64,000 bases of DNA from Micromonospora sp. PLK6-60 (GTDB lineage: Bacteria; Actinomycetota; Actinomycetes; Mycobacteriales; Micromonosporaceae): NCBI RefSeq assembly GCF_019890675.1, contig NZ_JAIOAA010000008.1:1-64000 (forward strand), written 5' to 3'. How positions within the stretch are numbered: position 1 is the stretch's first letter; the number at the start of each line of letters is the position of its first letter. A program made the translations under genes and the position numbers. Shown here one piece after another: positions 23,261-32,213 of the stretch. The notes under the pieces were generated by a model. The model did no database searches, had not been told where the DNA came from, and was given only the letters and a program-made list of their open reading frames with translations.

Positions 23261-24853
23261 ATGACCGAGGGAACCCCACCCGTTCCTTCCTTCCCCCAGC
23301 CCGCCGGACCCGGCCAGCCCGTGCCGGCACCCCCGGGCCCGCCGCCGGCCCCGGCATTCCCGCCGCCGACCGGCTACGGGCCGCCGCCGGCACCCGGCGG
23401 GCCGCCCGGGTACGCCCCGCCCGGGTACGGCCCGCCACAGTTCCCCCCGTACGGCGGGTATCCGCCCCCGGTCGGGCCGCCGCCGGTGCGGCGGCCCCGG
23501 CGCTGGCTGTGGATCACCCTCGGCGCGGTGGTACTGGTGCTGGCGCTCTGCGCCGGCTCGGCGGTGGCGCTGAAGTCCCAGCTCGACGCGGAGCACGCGG
23601 CGAGCGCCGCGGAGCTGGACGAGAAGTACAACCCGATCCGGGAGGAGGAGATCGAGGCGCTGCTCGACGCGCGCGGCAGGGCGCTGCGGGCCAAGGACCT
23701 GAAGGCGTTCCTGGCCCCGTTCGACCCGGCGAACAAGGCGCTTGTCGCCCAGCAGACCCGGCTCTTCCGCAACCTGCTGAAGGTGCCGCTGGCCGAGCAG
23801 CGGTTCGAACGGGTCACCCAGACCGACTTCAAGCGGGCCGGTGAGCGGGTCACCGTCGACGTGACCATCTCGTTCGTGCACCGGTTCGAGTTCGACCTCA
23901 CCCCGGTCGAGGAGCTGTACCGCTGGACGCTGCTCCGCCCGGCCAAGGGCGTACCGGTCAAGGTCACCAAGGCCGGCGGGCTGCCCGTCGACCCGAAGCG
24001 CGACCGGCTCACCTACTATCCGGCGCCCTGGGACAAGTGGTCGGACCTGCACGTGGAGCGGACCCCGCACACCGTCATCCTGGTCGACGGCAGGCTGACC
24101 ACCGAGGCGAAGCGGTACGCGCAGCTCGCCGAGCGGGCCGCCGTGGCGGACCTGGCCAGCTGGCGCTCCGGCGGGGTGGCCGGCAAGGTCCCGCAGGGTT
24201 TCGTCCTCTCCCTGGTGAAGGGCAAGAAGGAGCTGGGTTCGCTGTACCGGGTGACGAAGGAGTTGCCCGACGAGTCCGGGGTGTCGATCCCGGTGCCGCC
24301 GGCCGGCTGGATGGACACCCAGGGCGCGGGCGGCGGCCCCGACGTCGGCGCCAGCCGGGTGGTGATCGACGTGGCCGACAAGTACTTCTTCAGCAACGGC
24401 GCCGCGCTGCGGGCGAACATCTTCCGGCACGAGTTCGCCCACTCGATCGTGTTCAACCTGCGCCAGCACGACCCGAAGAAGTACGCCGCCGACGACCTGG
24501 AGAACTGGGTCGTCGAGGGCTTCGCGGAGTGGATGGGCGCCCAGCGGCAGTCCTGGACGAAGAGCGACCGCGCCCCCGAGTCGCGGCGGATCCTCCGCTC
24601 GCTCGGCTACGACCTGCCGATGCCGAGCAACTTCAGCTGGGACATGAGCGGTCGGGGCTCCTACCACTACTGGCTGGGCCACTCGGCGATGACCTACATC
24701 GCCGAGCGGTACGGCGAGCGCAAGGTCTTCGAGTTCGTCGCCACGCACTACCGGGGCCGGACGGTCCAGGCCACCACCAAGGAGGTGCTCGGGGTGTCGT
24801 ACGCGACGTTCTGCGACCAGTGGGCGGCCTACGTGGTGGGGAGGATGCGCTGA
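23261..24853 (+). CDS. Membrane-anchored zinc metallopeptidase-like protein
   Basis: The 530-aa protein has a Pro/Gly/Tyr-rich cytoplasmic N-terminus (residues 1-78, repeats of PPGYAPP and GPPPA), one transmembrane helix (about 81-103), and a large extracytoplasmic region. Near the C-terminus HEFAH (390-394) fits the zincin HExxH motif. NWVVEGFAEWMG supplies E419 or E423 as a third ligand, as in MA-clan gluzincins. A conserved N-terminal extracellular segment (about 125-215) may be a substrate or inhibitory domain. The start is ATG with GAGGA. The substrate is unknown; an exported protein or cell-wall protein is likely. Confidence 0.75.
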   Translation: MTEGTPPVPSFPQPAGPGQPVPAPPGPPPAPAFPPPTGYGPPPAPGGPPGYAPPGYGPPQFPPYGGYPPPVGPPPVRRPRRWLWITLGAVVLVLALCAGSAVALKSQLDAEHAASAAELDEKYNPIREEEIEALLDARGRALRAKDLKAFLAPFDPANKALVAQQTRLFRNLLKVPLAEQRFERVTQTDFKRAGERVTVDVTISFVHRFEFDLTPVEELYRWTLLRPAKGVPVKVTKAGGLPVDPKRDRLTYYPAPWDKWSDLHVERTPHTVILVDGRLTTEAKRYAQLAERAAVADLASWRSGGVAGKVPQGFVLSLVKGKKELGSLYRVTKELPDESGVSIPVPPAGWMDTQGAGGGPDVGASRVVIDVADKYFFSNGAALRANIFRHEFAHSIVFNLRQHDPKKYAADDLENWVVEGFAEWMGAQRQSWTKSDRAPESRRILRSLGYDLPMPSNFSWDMSGRGSYHYWLGHSAMTYIAERYGERKVFEFVATHYRGRTVQATTKEVLGVSYATFCDQWAAYVVGRMR

Positions 24854-24873
24854 ACGATGACAGAATCCTCGGC

Positions 24874-25638
24874 ATGCCCGATCGCGCGCTGAGCTTCGGA
24901 TCCGTGGCGAAGGCGTACGAACGATTCCGGCCGGGCTATCCGGCCGAGCTGGTCGACCTCGTCGTGGCGTACGCGGGCCGGACGCCCCGGACGGCCCTGG
25001 AGATCGGCGCCGGGACGGGCAAGGCGACCCGCCTGTTCGCCCGGCGAGGGATCGCGGTCACCGCGACCGACCCGGACGAGGCGATGCTCGCCGAGCTGCG
25101 CGGGCAGGTGCCGGGCGTCCGGACCGTACGCGCCGCGTTCGAGGACCTGATCCCCGGCGAACGCTACGAGCTGGTGTACGCGGCGGCGGCGCTGCACTGG
25201 ACGGATCCGGTGGACCGGTGGCCCCGGATAGCCGCGCTGCTGGCGCCGGGTGGCGTCTTCGCCTCCGTCGGCGGGCCGATCCGGTTGGCCGACCCGGCCG
25301 TCGTGCAGGCCGTCCGCGCGGCCCGGGAGCCGTTCCTGGCCAGCGACGAGCTCCCGTCGCCGGACGGCACGCCCGCGGAGCGGGCCATGCAGTGGCCCGG
25401 CACGGAACTCCAGCGATCCGAGTGGTTCACCGACGTCCGGCAGTCGGTGATCGCACGCCGGCTGACGGTGCCCGCCGCCGACTACCTCGGCTACCTCTCC
25501 ACGGTCTCGGCCTACCTGGAGCTGCCGGCCGGGCAGCGGCGGCAGGTCTACGACCGGATCGGCCGGGTGCTGCCCGATCCGGTCGAGCTGGCCGCCGACC
25601 TCATCGTCCACCTCGCCCGGCGGCGCGCCGAGCCGTAA
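24874..25638 (+). CDS. Class I SAM-dependent methyltransferase
   Basis: The 254-aa protein has motif I ALEIGAGTGKATRLFARRG (SAM-binding glycine loop), the acidic end of beta-2 in VTATDPDEAML, and the motif IV-like YELVYAAAALHWTDP. HWTDP (instead of NxPY) marks the UbiE/Methyltransf_11-like small-molecule group. Substrate unknown. The start is ATG, 20 bp after the metallopeptidase gene, with no strong ribosome site, so translation may depend on the upstream gene. It is convergent with the PP-loop protein, 34 bp away. Confidence 0.85.
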   Translation: MPDRALSFGSVAKAYERFRPGYPAELVDLVVAYAGRTPRTALEIGAGTGKATRLFARRGIAVTATDPDEAMLAELRGQVPGVRTVRAAFEDLIPGERYELVYAAAALHWTDPVDRWPRIAALLAPGGVFASVGGPIRLADPAVVQAVRAAREPFLASDELPSPDGTPAERAMQWPGTELQRSEWFTDVRQSVIARRLTVPAADYLGYLSTVSAYLELPAGQRRQVYDRIGRVLPDPVELAADLIVHLARRRAEP

Positions 25639-25672
25639 CGGCCCCGGCGGGCGCCGCGTCGACTCGGCCGGT

Positions 25673-26845
25673 CTACTTCGCGACCGCCGGATGGTACGGC
25701 GCGAGGGCGTCGCGCACCTCGACGTACTCGCGCCAGTCGTCCTCGGTGTAGGGGATCAGGCCCGCGCCCGCCGCCCGGCCGTACAGGCCACCGGCCAGTG
25801 CGGCCGGGAACCTCTGCATGATGGTGGTGTTGATCCGCTCGTAGAAGGTCAGGCTGAGCCGGTCGGAGAGCGCGTCGATGTGCTCGGGGACGTCGGTGAG
25901 GAACTTGTCGCGCACGTCGGCGCCGGCGAACTTGCGGATGTAGAGGGAGAGGAAGTCCGCGGTGAAGTTCCGGCCGAAGGGCCGCCGGATGTTCGGCGCC
26001 GGCGGCTCCTTCAGGTCGATCATCGTGCCGGCGCGCTGCGCCGCGATGGTGGCGAGGACGTACTTCCGGTAGAGCTTCTCCTCGCCGGGCAACGCCAGCG
26101 AGGCGAGCGATTCGCTTATCGCTTCCGGCGAGTACGTGATGAGCAGCATGGCCGTGCCTACCTCGGTGATGCCCGCGACGTACGGCGCGTTGCGATAGCC
26201 GGCCCCCAGGAACGGCGGGAACGTCTGCCCCCGGCTGGTGACGGGCACCCGCCGCAGGTTGTCCACGCCGGCCTCCAGGATGCTGCCGAACGTCATGTAC
26301 CGCGCCGAGTGCAACGGCGCGGTCAGGATCGCCCCGATGCCCATGAACGACCACGAGTTCCGCTGGAACTCCGTACCCACCAGGTTCGTCGAGATGATCG
26401 TCGGCCCGAACTTCTCGAAGAACGGCCGCTCCGTCGCGAAGCGTCCACCGAAGTCCATGGACACCAGGCTGGTCTCCTCGGGCATCAGGTGCAGTGCCGC
26501 CAGTGAGTCGAAGCCGCCGCTGAAGTTGAGGACGTTCCCCTCCCGCCGCCCCTCGCCGGCCGGCCGCTCGCGGGTCGGCGCGGCCACCTCCCCGCGTACG
26601 AACGACTCGACCACCTGTTTCGCCGCCGGGGAGATCCTGAGGTCGAGCCGGACCCGGTCGTAGGCGGGACCGCACATGGTGGACACCGCCAGTGCCACCG
26701 CGTCCGGCGCGAACGGGATCGGCCGGCTGGCCTCGAAGTAGATCTCACCCGCCGTCCGGTCGCCGCTGCGGTCGATCTCGTAGCGGAAGTCGAGCCGCTG
26801 CGAATCGGTCACCGTGAAGTCGCTGAAGACTGCCCCCGTGGTCAT
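25673..26845 (-). CDS. Orphan PP-loop ATP-pyrophosphatase-like protein
   Basis: The 390-aa protein is of unknown function. Residues 106-118 read NVLNFSGGFDSLA, and SGGFDS (109-114) is the PP-loop signature of QueC/ExsB, ThiI, TilS and asparagine-synthetase-type enzymes, which adenylate a substrate with ATP and release pyrophosphate. The N-terminal about 95 residues form a separate domain, and the C-terminal half is helical. There are no zinc-binding cysteines as in QueC, and no queuosine, thiamine or cyclase genes nearby. It could modify a nucleoside, a peptide or a small molecule. The start is ATG without a good ribosome site. The gene stands alone between convergent and same-strand unrelated genes. 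Confidence 0.65.
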   Translation of the reverse strand: MTTGAVFSDFTVTDSQRLDFRYEIDRSGDRTAGEIYFEASRPIPFAPDAVALAVSTMCGPAYDRVRLDLRISPAAKQVVESFVRGEVAAPTRERPAGEGRREGNVLNFSGGFDSLAALHLMPEETSLVSMDFGGRFATERPFFEKFGPTIISTNLVGTEFQRNSWSFMGIGAILTAPLHSARYMTFGSILEAGVDNLRRVPVTSRGQTFPPFLGAGYRNAPYVAGITEVGTAMLLITYSPEAISESLASLALPGEEKLYRKYVLATIAAQRAGTMIDLKEPPAPNIRRPFGRNFTADFLSLYIRKFAGADVRDKFLTDVPEHIDALSDRLSLTFYERINTTIMQRFPAALAGGLYGRAAGAGLIPYTEDDWREYVEVRDALAPYHPAVAK

Positions 26846-26915
26846 CCGGGCAGCTTACGAGCATGATCCAGAAATTTCGGCCGCTGGCCCCGGCGGGTCG
26901 GAAATGCGACAACGC

Positions 26916-28568
26916 CTAGAGCAGCGGCTGCATCCCGCTCCAGCCGGTGCCGAGCCGGACCCGGCTGAGGAAGCCGGTGCCCTTGCCCCGGTAGAGGTAG
27001 AGCGAGTTGGTCGACTTCTCGACGGCGATCAGGTCGGGGTAGCCGTCGTCGTTGAAGTCGCCGACGCCGACCAGGTCACGCAGCCCGTTCCAGCCCGAGC
27101 CGACCTGCACCCGCGGGCCGAACCGGGTGCCGCGCCCGGGATACAGATAGAGGTTGCCGTTGCTCTTCTGCCGGGCGATCAGGTCCGGGTAGCCGTCGCG
27201 GTTGAAGTCACCCACTCCGGCCAGCTCGTCCATGCCGTTCCAGCCGGACCCGACGACCGTCCGGGTGCCGAAGCCGGTGCCGCGCCCGGGATAGAGGTAC
27301 AGGTTGCCGGTCGAGGTCTGCACGGCGAGCAGGTCGCGATTGCCGTCCCGGTTGAAGTCGCCGGCCGGGGTGATCTCGCGCAGGATGTTCCAGCCGGTGC
27401 CGATCCGGGTCCGGGCACCCCAGCCCGAGGCCGTCCGGGGATACAGCCACGCCTCGCCGGTCGACTTCACCCGGGCGATGACGTCCTCCCGGCCGTCCCC
27501 GGTGAAGTCGGTCCGGATGATCGCGTCCATGCCGTTCCAGCCGGTGCCGACGACGCTGCGACCGGTGAGGGAGGTGCCGTTGCCGGGATACCCGTACAGC
27601 GAGCCGTTGGAGGTCTGCCGGGCCACCAGGTCGGGCCAGCCGTCGCCGGTGAAGTCGCCGGGCACCGGCGCGGGCGGCTGCGGCAGGGCCACGTCCAGGT
27701 AGTTGCTGTCGATGTTGATGGTGACCCCGCCCCAGGTCTCGTTGTGGTCACCCCGGTACTGCTTCATCCGGCGCTTCGGCGCCCAGTACGTGCTGGGAAT
27801 GGCCGGGTCGTCCACCGTGGCGACGCCGTCCCAGCGGGCGAAGTCCAGGAAGTCGGGGCGTACGTAGCCGGCCTGGTCGTAGGCCGCCACCTGGTCCGCG
27901 ACCCCGGAGGCCATGCTGCTGTAGAAGCCGGAGAGGTAGCCGAGGTCGTGCAGCCGGACGGTCCACGCGCTCATGAACGACAGCACCGCGGTGCGGCAGC
28001 CGGCGTCGCCGGTCCGGTACGCCTCCATGTCGAAGATGAGCACGCTCTGCCGCGCCAGGCCGATCGCCTTCGCCTGCGCCACGGCGTCCTCGGCCTGCGC
28101 GCGCCCCTGCGCCGCCGCGTTCGCGGGATCGATGAGGTAGCGCTTGCTGGACAGCGAGCACGGGGCCTGCGACCCCAGGTAGATCGGCATCAGGTGCCAG
28201 CCCGCCGCCTGCTGCTCGGTGACCCAGGCGGCGGTCAGGTTGGGTTGCGCGCACGCCCGGTTGGCCCCACCGAAATAGATGCCGACCGCCCGGTACGGCG
28301 AGGCCAGCCAGGCCCGCATAGCCGCGGACGAGGGCGCCGTGCAGGCGTCGAACCCCGGTCCGGTGTACGTCCCGGGCTGCGGCCCGGCGGTGCCGACCGC
28401 CACGGCGGTGGCGGTCAGGCTGGCGTCGGTGCCCGGCCCGGCGGCGGCTGCGGTCGTGGCGGCCCCGGCGGGCGGCGTCATCCCGGCGACCGTCGCCAGG
28501 CCGACCACGCCGGCCAGCAGGACGGGGAGCAGGCGGCGACCGGTGCGGGCCCGGTGTCTGCGGTTCAT
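26916..28568 (-). CDS. Secreted DUF1906 glycosidase-like protein with FG-GAP repeats
   Basis: The 550-aa protein has a signal peptide (RRLLPVLLAGVVGLATVAG then AGAATTA near residue 38). Its DUF1906/Rv2525c-like domain (about 65-310) starts TYTGPGFDACTAPS and contains AVGIYFGG, LIFDMEAY and GFYSSMASG; this fold is related to GH25-type hydrolases. At least five tandem VCBS/FG-GAP repeats of about 46 aa follow (GDFTGDGWPDLVARQ to GDFNDDGYPDLIAVE), with calcium-binding DxNxDG loops. It is probably exported and acts on or binds cell-surface glycans. The start is the ATG directly before the charged signal n-region. Confidence 0.85.
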   Translation of the reverse strand: MNRRHRARTGRRLLPVLLAGVVGLATVAGMTPPAGAATTAAAAGPGTDASLTATAVAVGTAGPQPGTYTGPGFDACTAPSSAAMRAWLASPYRAVGIYFGGANRACAQPNLTAAWVTEQQAAGWHLMPIYLGSQAPCSLSSKRYLIDPANAAAQGRAQAEDAVAQAKAIGLARQSVLIFDMEAYRTGDAGCRTAVLSFMSAWTVRLHDLGYLSGFYSSMASGVADQVAAYDQAGYVRPDFLDFARWDGVATVDDPAIPSTYWAPKRRMKQYRGDHNETWGGVTINIDSNYLDVALPQPPAPVPGDFTGDGWPDLVARQTSNGSLYGYPGNGTSLTGRSVVGTGWNGMDAIIRTDFTGDGREDVIARVKSTGEAWLYPRTASGWGARTRIGTGWNILREITPAGDFNRDGNRDLLAVQTSTGNLYLYPGRGTGFGTRTVVGSGWNGMDELAGVGDFNRDGYPDLIARQKSNGNLYLYPGRGTRFGPRVQVGSGWNGLRDLVGVGDFNDDGYPDLIAVEKSTNSLYLYRGKGTGFLSRVRLGTGWSGMQPLL

Positions 28569-28677
28569 GCGGTCTCGATTCTGGGCCCGATCGGGGCGAG
28601 CAGGAGAGGCCGGGCCACCATATCGGACCGTGGCCGGCCGGGGCGGACGCGACGCCGCGCGTCCGCCCACTCCCGGG

Positions 28678-28966
28678 TCACGAGTGGGGAGGTTGGCGGG
28701 GGCCGCGATAGGGCAGGGTGGCGCGGTAGACCACGTTGGTGGTGGTGCTGCCGAAGGCGGCGAGGTCGTTGACGACCTGTTCGAGGTGCGCCATCGACGT
28801 CGCGGCCACCTTCAGTACGTAACAGTCGTCTCCGGTGGTGCACCCGTTCGCTGGTGGCCGACGCGCTCAGCTGGACCCGGCGGCTGAGCTCGGTGATGGG
28901 CAGCCGGCCGTCGTCCTGCAACTCGGCCAGGATGGACCAATCGATGGCATCAAGATTCTCGGCCAT
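28678..28966 (-). pseudogene. Lrp/AsnC regulator pseudogene with internal deletion
   Basis: The minus-strand frame starts like an Lrp protein (ENLDAIDWSILAELQDDGRL, ITELSRRVQLSASATSERV). The frame then shifts. In the next frame the C-terminal Lrp domain resumes at CTTGDDCYVLKVAATSMAHL and runs on through VVNDLAAFGSTTTNVVY to a TGA at 28678. About 45-50 codons that normally link the helix-turn-helix to the ligand domain are missing, and the join changes the frame. The remaining 289 bp cannot give a working regulator. It is divergent from the F420-type oxidoreductase gene, which it may once have controlled. Confidence 0.85.
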
Positions 28967-29059
28967 CCGGCAAAACTATCGGCGGATTCACGGCGAAGAC
29001 CAGCAAAGGCCGGGAAGATCGGGTTCCACCCCGGACGCGTCGTGGCTAGCGTTGGACCC

Positions 29060-29911
29060 GTGCGGATTGGTGTGAACGTACCGAACTTCGCCCCGGGCAC
29101 CGACCCCGATGCGCTGCGACGGTGGGCGCAGACGGTCGAGGGCCTCGGCTTCGACCTGCTGATGGTCTCCGATCACCTCGCGGTGACCCCGGACGTGGCC
29201 GAGCAGTATCCGGCGCCGTTCTACGAGCCGTTCACCACGCTGTCCTGGCTGGCCGGGGTGACCGACCGGGTCCGACTGGGCACCACCGTGCTCATCGTCC
29301 CGTACCGGCACCCGCTGCTCACCGCCCGGATGGCGGCGAATCTGCACCGGCTCAGCGGCGGCCGGCTCGTCCTCGGCGTCGGCGTCGGCTGGGCCCGGCA
29401 GGAGTTCGAGGCGCTCGGGGTGCCGTTCCAGCGGCGCGGCGCGCTGACCGACGAATACCTGCGCGTCATGCACGACGCCTGGCGGAACACCGACGACTAC
29501 GACACCGCGGCGATCCCGATCTGGGTCGGCGGCAACAGCGACGCCGGCATCCGTCGCGCGGTACGGTTCGGGGCCGCCTGGCACCCGTTGCGGGTCACCC
29601 CCGAATGGTTGACGAACGCCGCCGGGCGGCTGAAGGCCACCGCCGACGAGCTGGGCCGCCCGGTGCCCGCGTTGACGCCGCGCATCGCACTCCGGGAGAC
29701 CCCGGAGGCGGTCACCACCCCGGACCGGCTCGCCGGTGTCGGCACCGTCGAGCAGATCATCGCCGACCTGGAGCGGATCCGGCTGCTCGGCGCGGACACG
29801 GTGGTGCTCGACCCGTTCAACGGCGACCTGACCGAGATCCGCCGGCCCGAACGCGCCTGGCGGACCCTTGCGGCCGTGGCCGCGTACCACCGATCCCAGG
29901 AGGACCGATGA
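29060..29911 (+). CDS. LLM-class F420-dependent oxidoreductase
   Basis: The 283-aa luciferase-like TIM-barrel protein starts VRIGVNVPNFAPGTDPDAL. It carries the group's strands LLMVSDHLAVTPD, VRLGTTVLIVPYRHPLLTAR and LVLGVGVGWARQEFEALGVP, and ends in IPIWVGGNSDAGIRRAVRFG. Actinobacterial members use coenzyme F420 to oxidise or reduce small substrates. The GTG at 29060 fits the conserved start. Its stop overlaps the ATG of the deaminase gene (ATGA), so the two are coupled and may share a pathway, perhaps purine or pyrimidine analogue metabolism. The broken Lrp gene is divergent, 93 bp away. Confidence 0.9.
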   Translation: MRIGVNVPNFAPGTDPDALRRWAQTVEGLGFDLLMVSDHLAVTPDVAEQYPAPFYEPFTTLSWLAGVTDRVRLGTTVLIVPYRHPLLTARMAANLHRLSGGRLVLGVGVGWARQEFEALGVPFQRRGALTDEYLRVMHDAWRNTDDYDTAAIPIWVGGNSDAGIRRAVRFGAAWHPLRVTPEWLTNAAGRLKATADELGRPVPALTPRIALRETPEAVTTPDRLAGVGTVEQIIADLERIRLLGADTVVLDPFNGDLTEIRRPERAWRTLAAVAAYHRSQEDR

Positions 29912-30333
29912 CCCCCGACGACGAGAAGTTTCTCCGCCGTGCCGTGGAGATCGCCAGCAACGCCGGGGCCGCCGGCGAACGGCCGTTCGGCTCGTTGCTG
30001 GTCGGCGCGGACGGCACCGTCCTGATCGAGGACCACAACACGGTGGTCTCCGACTCGGACATCACCGCCCACCCGGAGCTGAAGCTGGCCCGCTGGGCCG
30101 CCCGGGAGCTCGCCCCCGAGGTGGCTGCCGGCACCACCATGTTCACGAGTTGCCAGCCCTGCCCGATGTGCGCGACCGCGATCGACCGGTCCGGCCTCGG
30201 CCGGGTGGTGTACGCCCTGTCCGCCGAGCAGTTCGAGGAGGTCAAGCCGGCCACCCCGCCGCCGCCCCCGGTGCGGTACGAGGGACCGGCCCTGTTCGAC
30301 GAGGCGCGGCGGCCGATCGACGACCACTACTAG
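29908..30333 (+). CDS. Cytidine/guanine-type nucleoside deaminase
   Basis: The 141-aa zinc hydrolase of the CDA/MafB19 fold deaminates a nucleobase or nucleoside. The zinc-binding motif reads TAHPELKLARWA, HPE where most relatives have HAE; the second motif CQPCPMCA supplies the two cysteines. His, Glu and both Cys are therefore kept and only the middle Ala is replaced by Pro. Its start overlaps the F420 oxidoreductase stop. It lies 63 bp before the ProRS gene. The substrate is uncertain; guanine or a plant/analogue base is possible. Confidence 0.85.
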   Translation: MTPDDEKFLRRAVEIASNAGAAGERPFGSLLVGADGTVLIEDHNTVVSDSDITAHPELKLARWAARELAPEVAAGTTMFTSCQPCPMCATAIDRSGLGRVVYALSAEQFEEVKPATPPPPPVRYEGPALFDEARRPIDDHY

Positions 30334-30396
30334 GCGACGGTGGTCGCGGGCCGAATAGGATCGCCGGCTCACCTCCGCCGGTCGTAGGCTGCGGCA

Positions 30397-32154
30397 ATGC
30401 TGCTGCGCATGTCGACCCTGCTGCTCCGCACCCTGCGCGAGGACCCGGCCGACGCGGAGGTGCCGAGCCACCGGCTCCTGCTCCGCGCCGGCTACGTCCG
30501 CCGCGCCGCACCGGGCGGCTACACCTGGCTGCCGCTGGGCAAGCTGGTGCTGGACCGGGTCGCCGAGATCGTCCGCGCCGAGATGGCCGCGATCGGCGAC
30601 CAGGAGGTGCACTTCCCGGCGCTGTTGCCGGCGGAGCCGTACCGGACCAGCGGGCGGTGGACGGAGTACGGCGACGACATCTTCACCCTCGCCGACCGCA
30701 AGGGCGCCGAGCACCTGCTCGCCCCGACCCATGAGGAGCTGGCCGCGCTGCTGGTGAAGGACCTGTTCACCTCGTACCGGGATTTCCCGGTGACGCTGTT
30801 CCAGATCCAGACGAAGTTCCGGGACGAGGCCCGGCCGCGCGCCGGGCTGCTGCGTGGGCGCGAGTTCCTGATGAAGGACGCGTACTCGTTCGACCTGGAC
30901 GAGGCGGGGCTCCAGGCCGCGTACGACCGGCACCGGGAGGCGTACCGGCGGATCTTCACCCGGCTCGGGTTGGACTTCACCGTGGTGCGGGCGATGTCCG
31001 GGGCGATGGGCGGCTCGGCGTCGGAGGAGTTCCTCGCCACCACGCCGGTCGGCGAGGACACCTACGTCGGTTGCACCGCCTGCGACTACGCGGCCAACAC
31101 CGAGGCGGTGGTGACCGCGGCCCCGACCGCCGGCGACCCGGACGCGCACCCGGCCTCCGAGGCGCACGACACCCCGGAGACGCCCACCATCGCGTCCCTG
31201 GTGGAACTGGCGAACGCCCGCGCGCTCGCCGGCCGCACCGACTGGACCGCCGCGGACACCCTGAAGAACGTGGTGCTGACCGTCCGCCGGCCCGGCGCCG
31301 AGCGCGCGGAGCTGCTGGTGATCGGCCTGCCGGGCGACCGGGAGGTGGACCTGAAGCGGGTCGAGGCGGCGGTGCATCCGGCCACCGTCGCGGTCTTCGA
31401 CGACTGGGCGGCGCACCCCGAGCTGGTGCGCGGCTACCTCGGGCCGCAGATTCTCGCCAAGCACGGCGTCCGTTACCTGGTCGACCCCCGGGTGGTCACC
31501 GGCACGTCCTGGCTGACCGGGGCGAACGAGCCGGGCCGGCACGCCACCGACGTGGTCTGCGGGCGCGACTTCACCCCCGACGGCACCATCGAGGCCGCCG
31601 AGGTACGGCCGGGGGACCGCTGCCCGGCCTGCGGGGACGGCGAGCTGACCATGCGGCGGGGCATCGAGATCGGGCACATCTTCCAGCTCGGCCGCCGGTT
31701 CACCGACGCGTTCGCCCTGGACGTGCTGGGTCCGCAGGGCAAGCCGGTCCGCCCCACCATGGGCTGCTACGGCATCGGCGTGTCCCGGGCGGTCGCCTCG
31801 ATCGCCGAGCAGCACCACGACGACCGGGGCCTGGTCTGGCCGGCGGCGGTCGCGCCGTGCGACGTACACCTGGTGGCCGCCGGGAAGGGGCCGCAACTGG
31901 ACGCGGCGCTGGACCTCGGCGGGCGGTTGGCCGCCGCCGGGCTGCGGGTGCTGATCGACGACCGGACGCACGTCTCCGCCGGGGTGAAGTTCACCGACGC
32001 GGAGCTGATCGGCATCCCGCGCGCCGTGGTGGTCGGCCGCCGGCTCGCCGACGGGTACGTCGAGCTGCGCGACCGGGCCGGCGGGGAGCGGACCGAGCTG
32101 CCCGTCGGCGAGCTGGTGGAAAGGCTGACGGCAGAGCGTGCAAAGCGGGTGTAA
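30397..32154 (+). CDS. proS: Prolyl-tRNA synthetase, bacterial type
   Basis: The 585-aa class II synthetase charges tRNA-Pro. Motif 1 lies around SHRLLLRAGYVRRAAPGGY, motif 2 in FRDEARPRAGLLRGREFLMKDAYSF, and motif 3 in GCYGIGVSRAVASIAEQ. Between motifs 2 and 3 is the roughly 180-residue INS editing domain (from about GCTACDYAANTE to the RHATDVVCGRDF region), which removes mis-charged alanine. The anticodon-binding domain follows VWPAAVAPCDVHLV. The length is normal. The ATG at 30397 gives the usual MLLRMSTL start. A separate editing protein of the same YbaK fold lies at 34132. Confidence 0.95.
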   Translation: MLLRMSTLLLRTLREDPADAEVPSHRLLLRAGYVRRAAPGGYTWLPLGKLVLDRVAEIVRAEMAAIGDQEVHFPALLPAEPYRTSGRWTEYGDDIFTLADRKGAEHLLAPTHEELAALLVKDLFTSYRDFPVTLFQIQTKFRDEARPRAGLLRGREFLMKDAYSFDLDEAGLQAAYDRHREAYRRIFTRLGLDFTVVRAMSGAMGGSASEEFLATTPVGEDTYVGCTACDYAANTEAVVTAAPTAGDPDAHPASEAHDTPETPTIASLVELANARALAGRTDWTAADTLKNVVLTVRRPGAERAELLVIGLPGDREVDLKRVEAAVHPATVAVFDDWAAHPELVRGYLGPQILAKHGVRYLVDPRVVTGTSWLTGANEPGRHATDVVCGRDFTPDGTIEAAEVRPGDRCPACGDGELTMRRGIEIGHIFQLGRRFTDAFALDVLGPQGKPVRPTMGCYGIGVSRAVASIAEQHHDDRGLVWPAAVAPCDVHLVAAGKGPQLDAALDLGGRLAAAGLRVLIDDRTHVSAGVKFTDAELIGIPRAVVVGRRLADGYVELRDRAGGERTELPVGELVERLTAERAKRV

Positions 32155-32213
32155 CGGCCGGTCGGGTGGGTACCGGTCGAGAATCGACTTCGTTTCGTTC
32201 CGGAGGCTCTCAA

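Noticed and set aside
28565..28966. 133-aa intact protein in place of the Lrp pseudogene
   Set aside because: After the HTH the frame encodes Arg-rich nonsense while the true Lrp C-terminus continues in the next frame.
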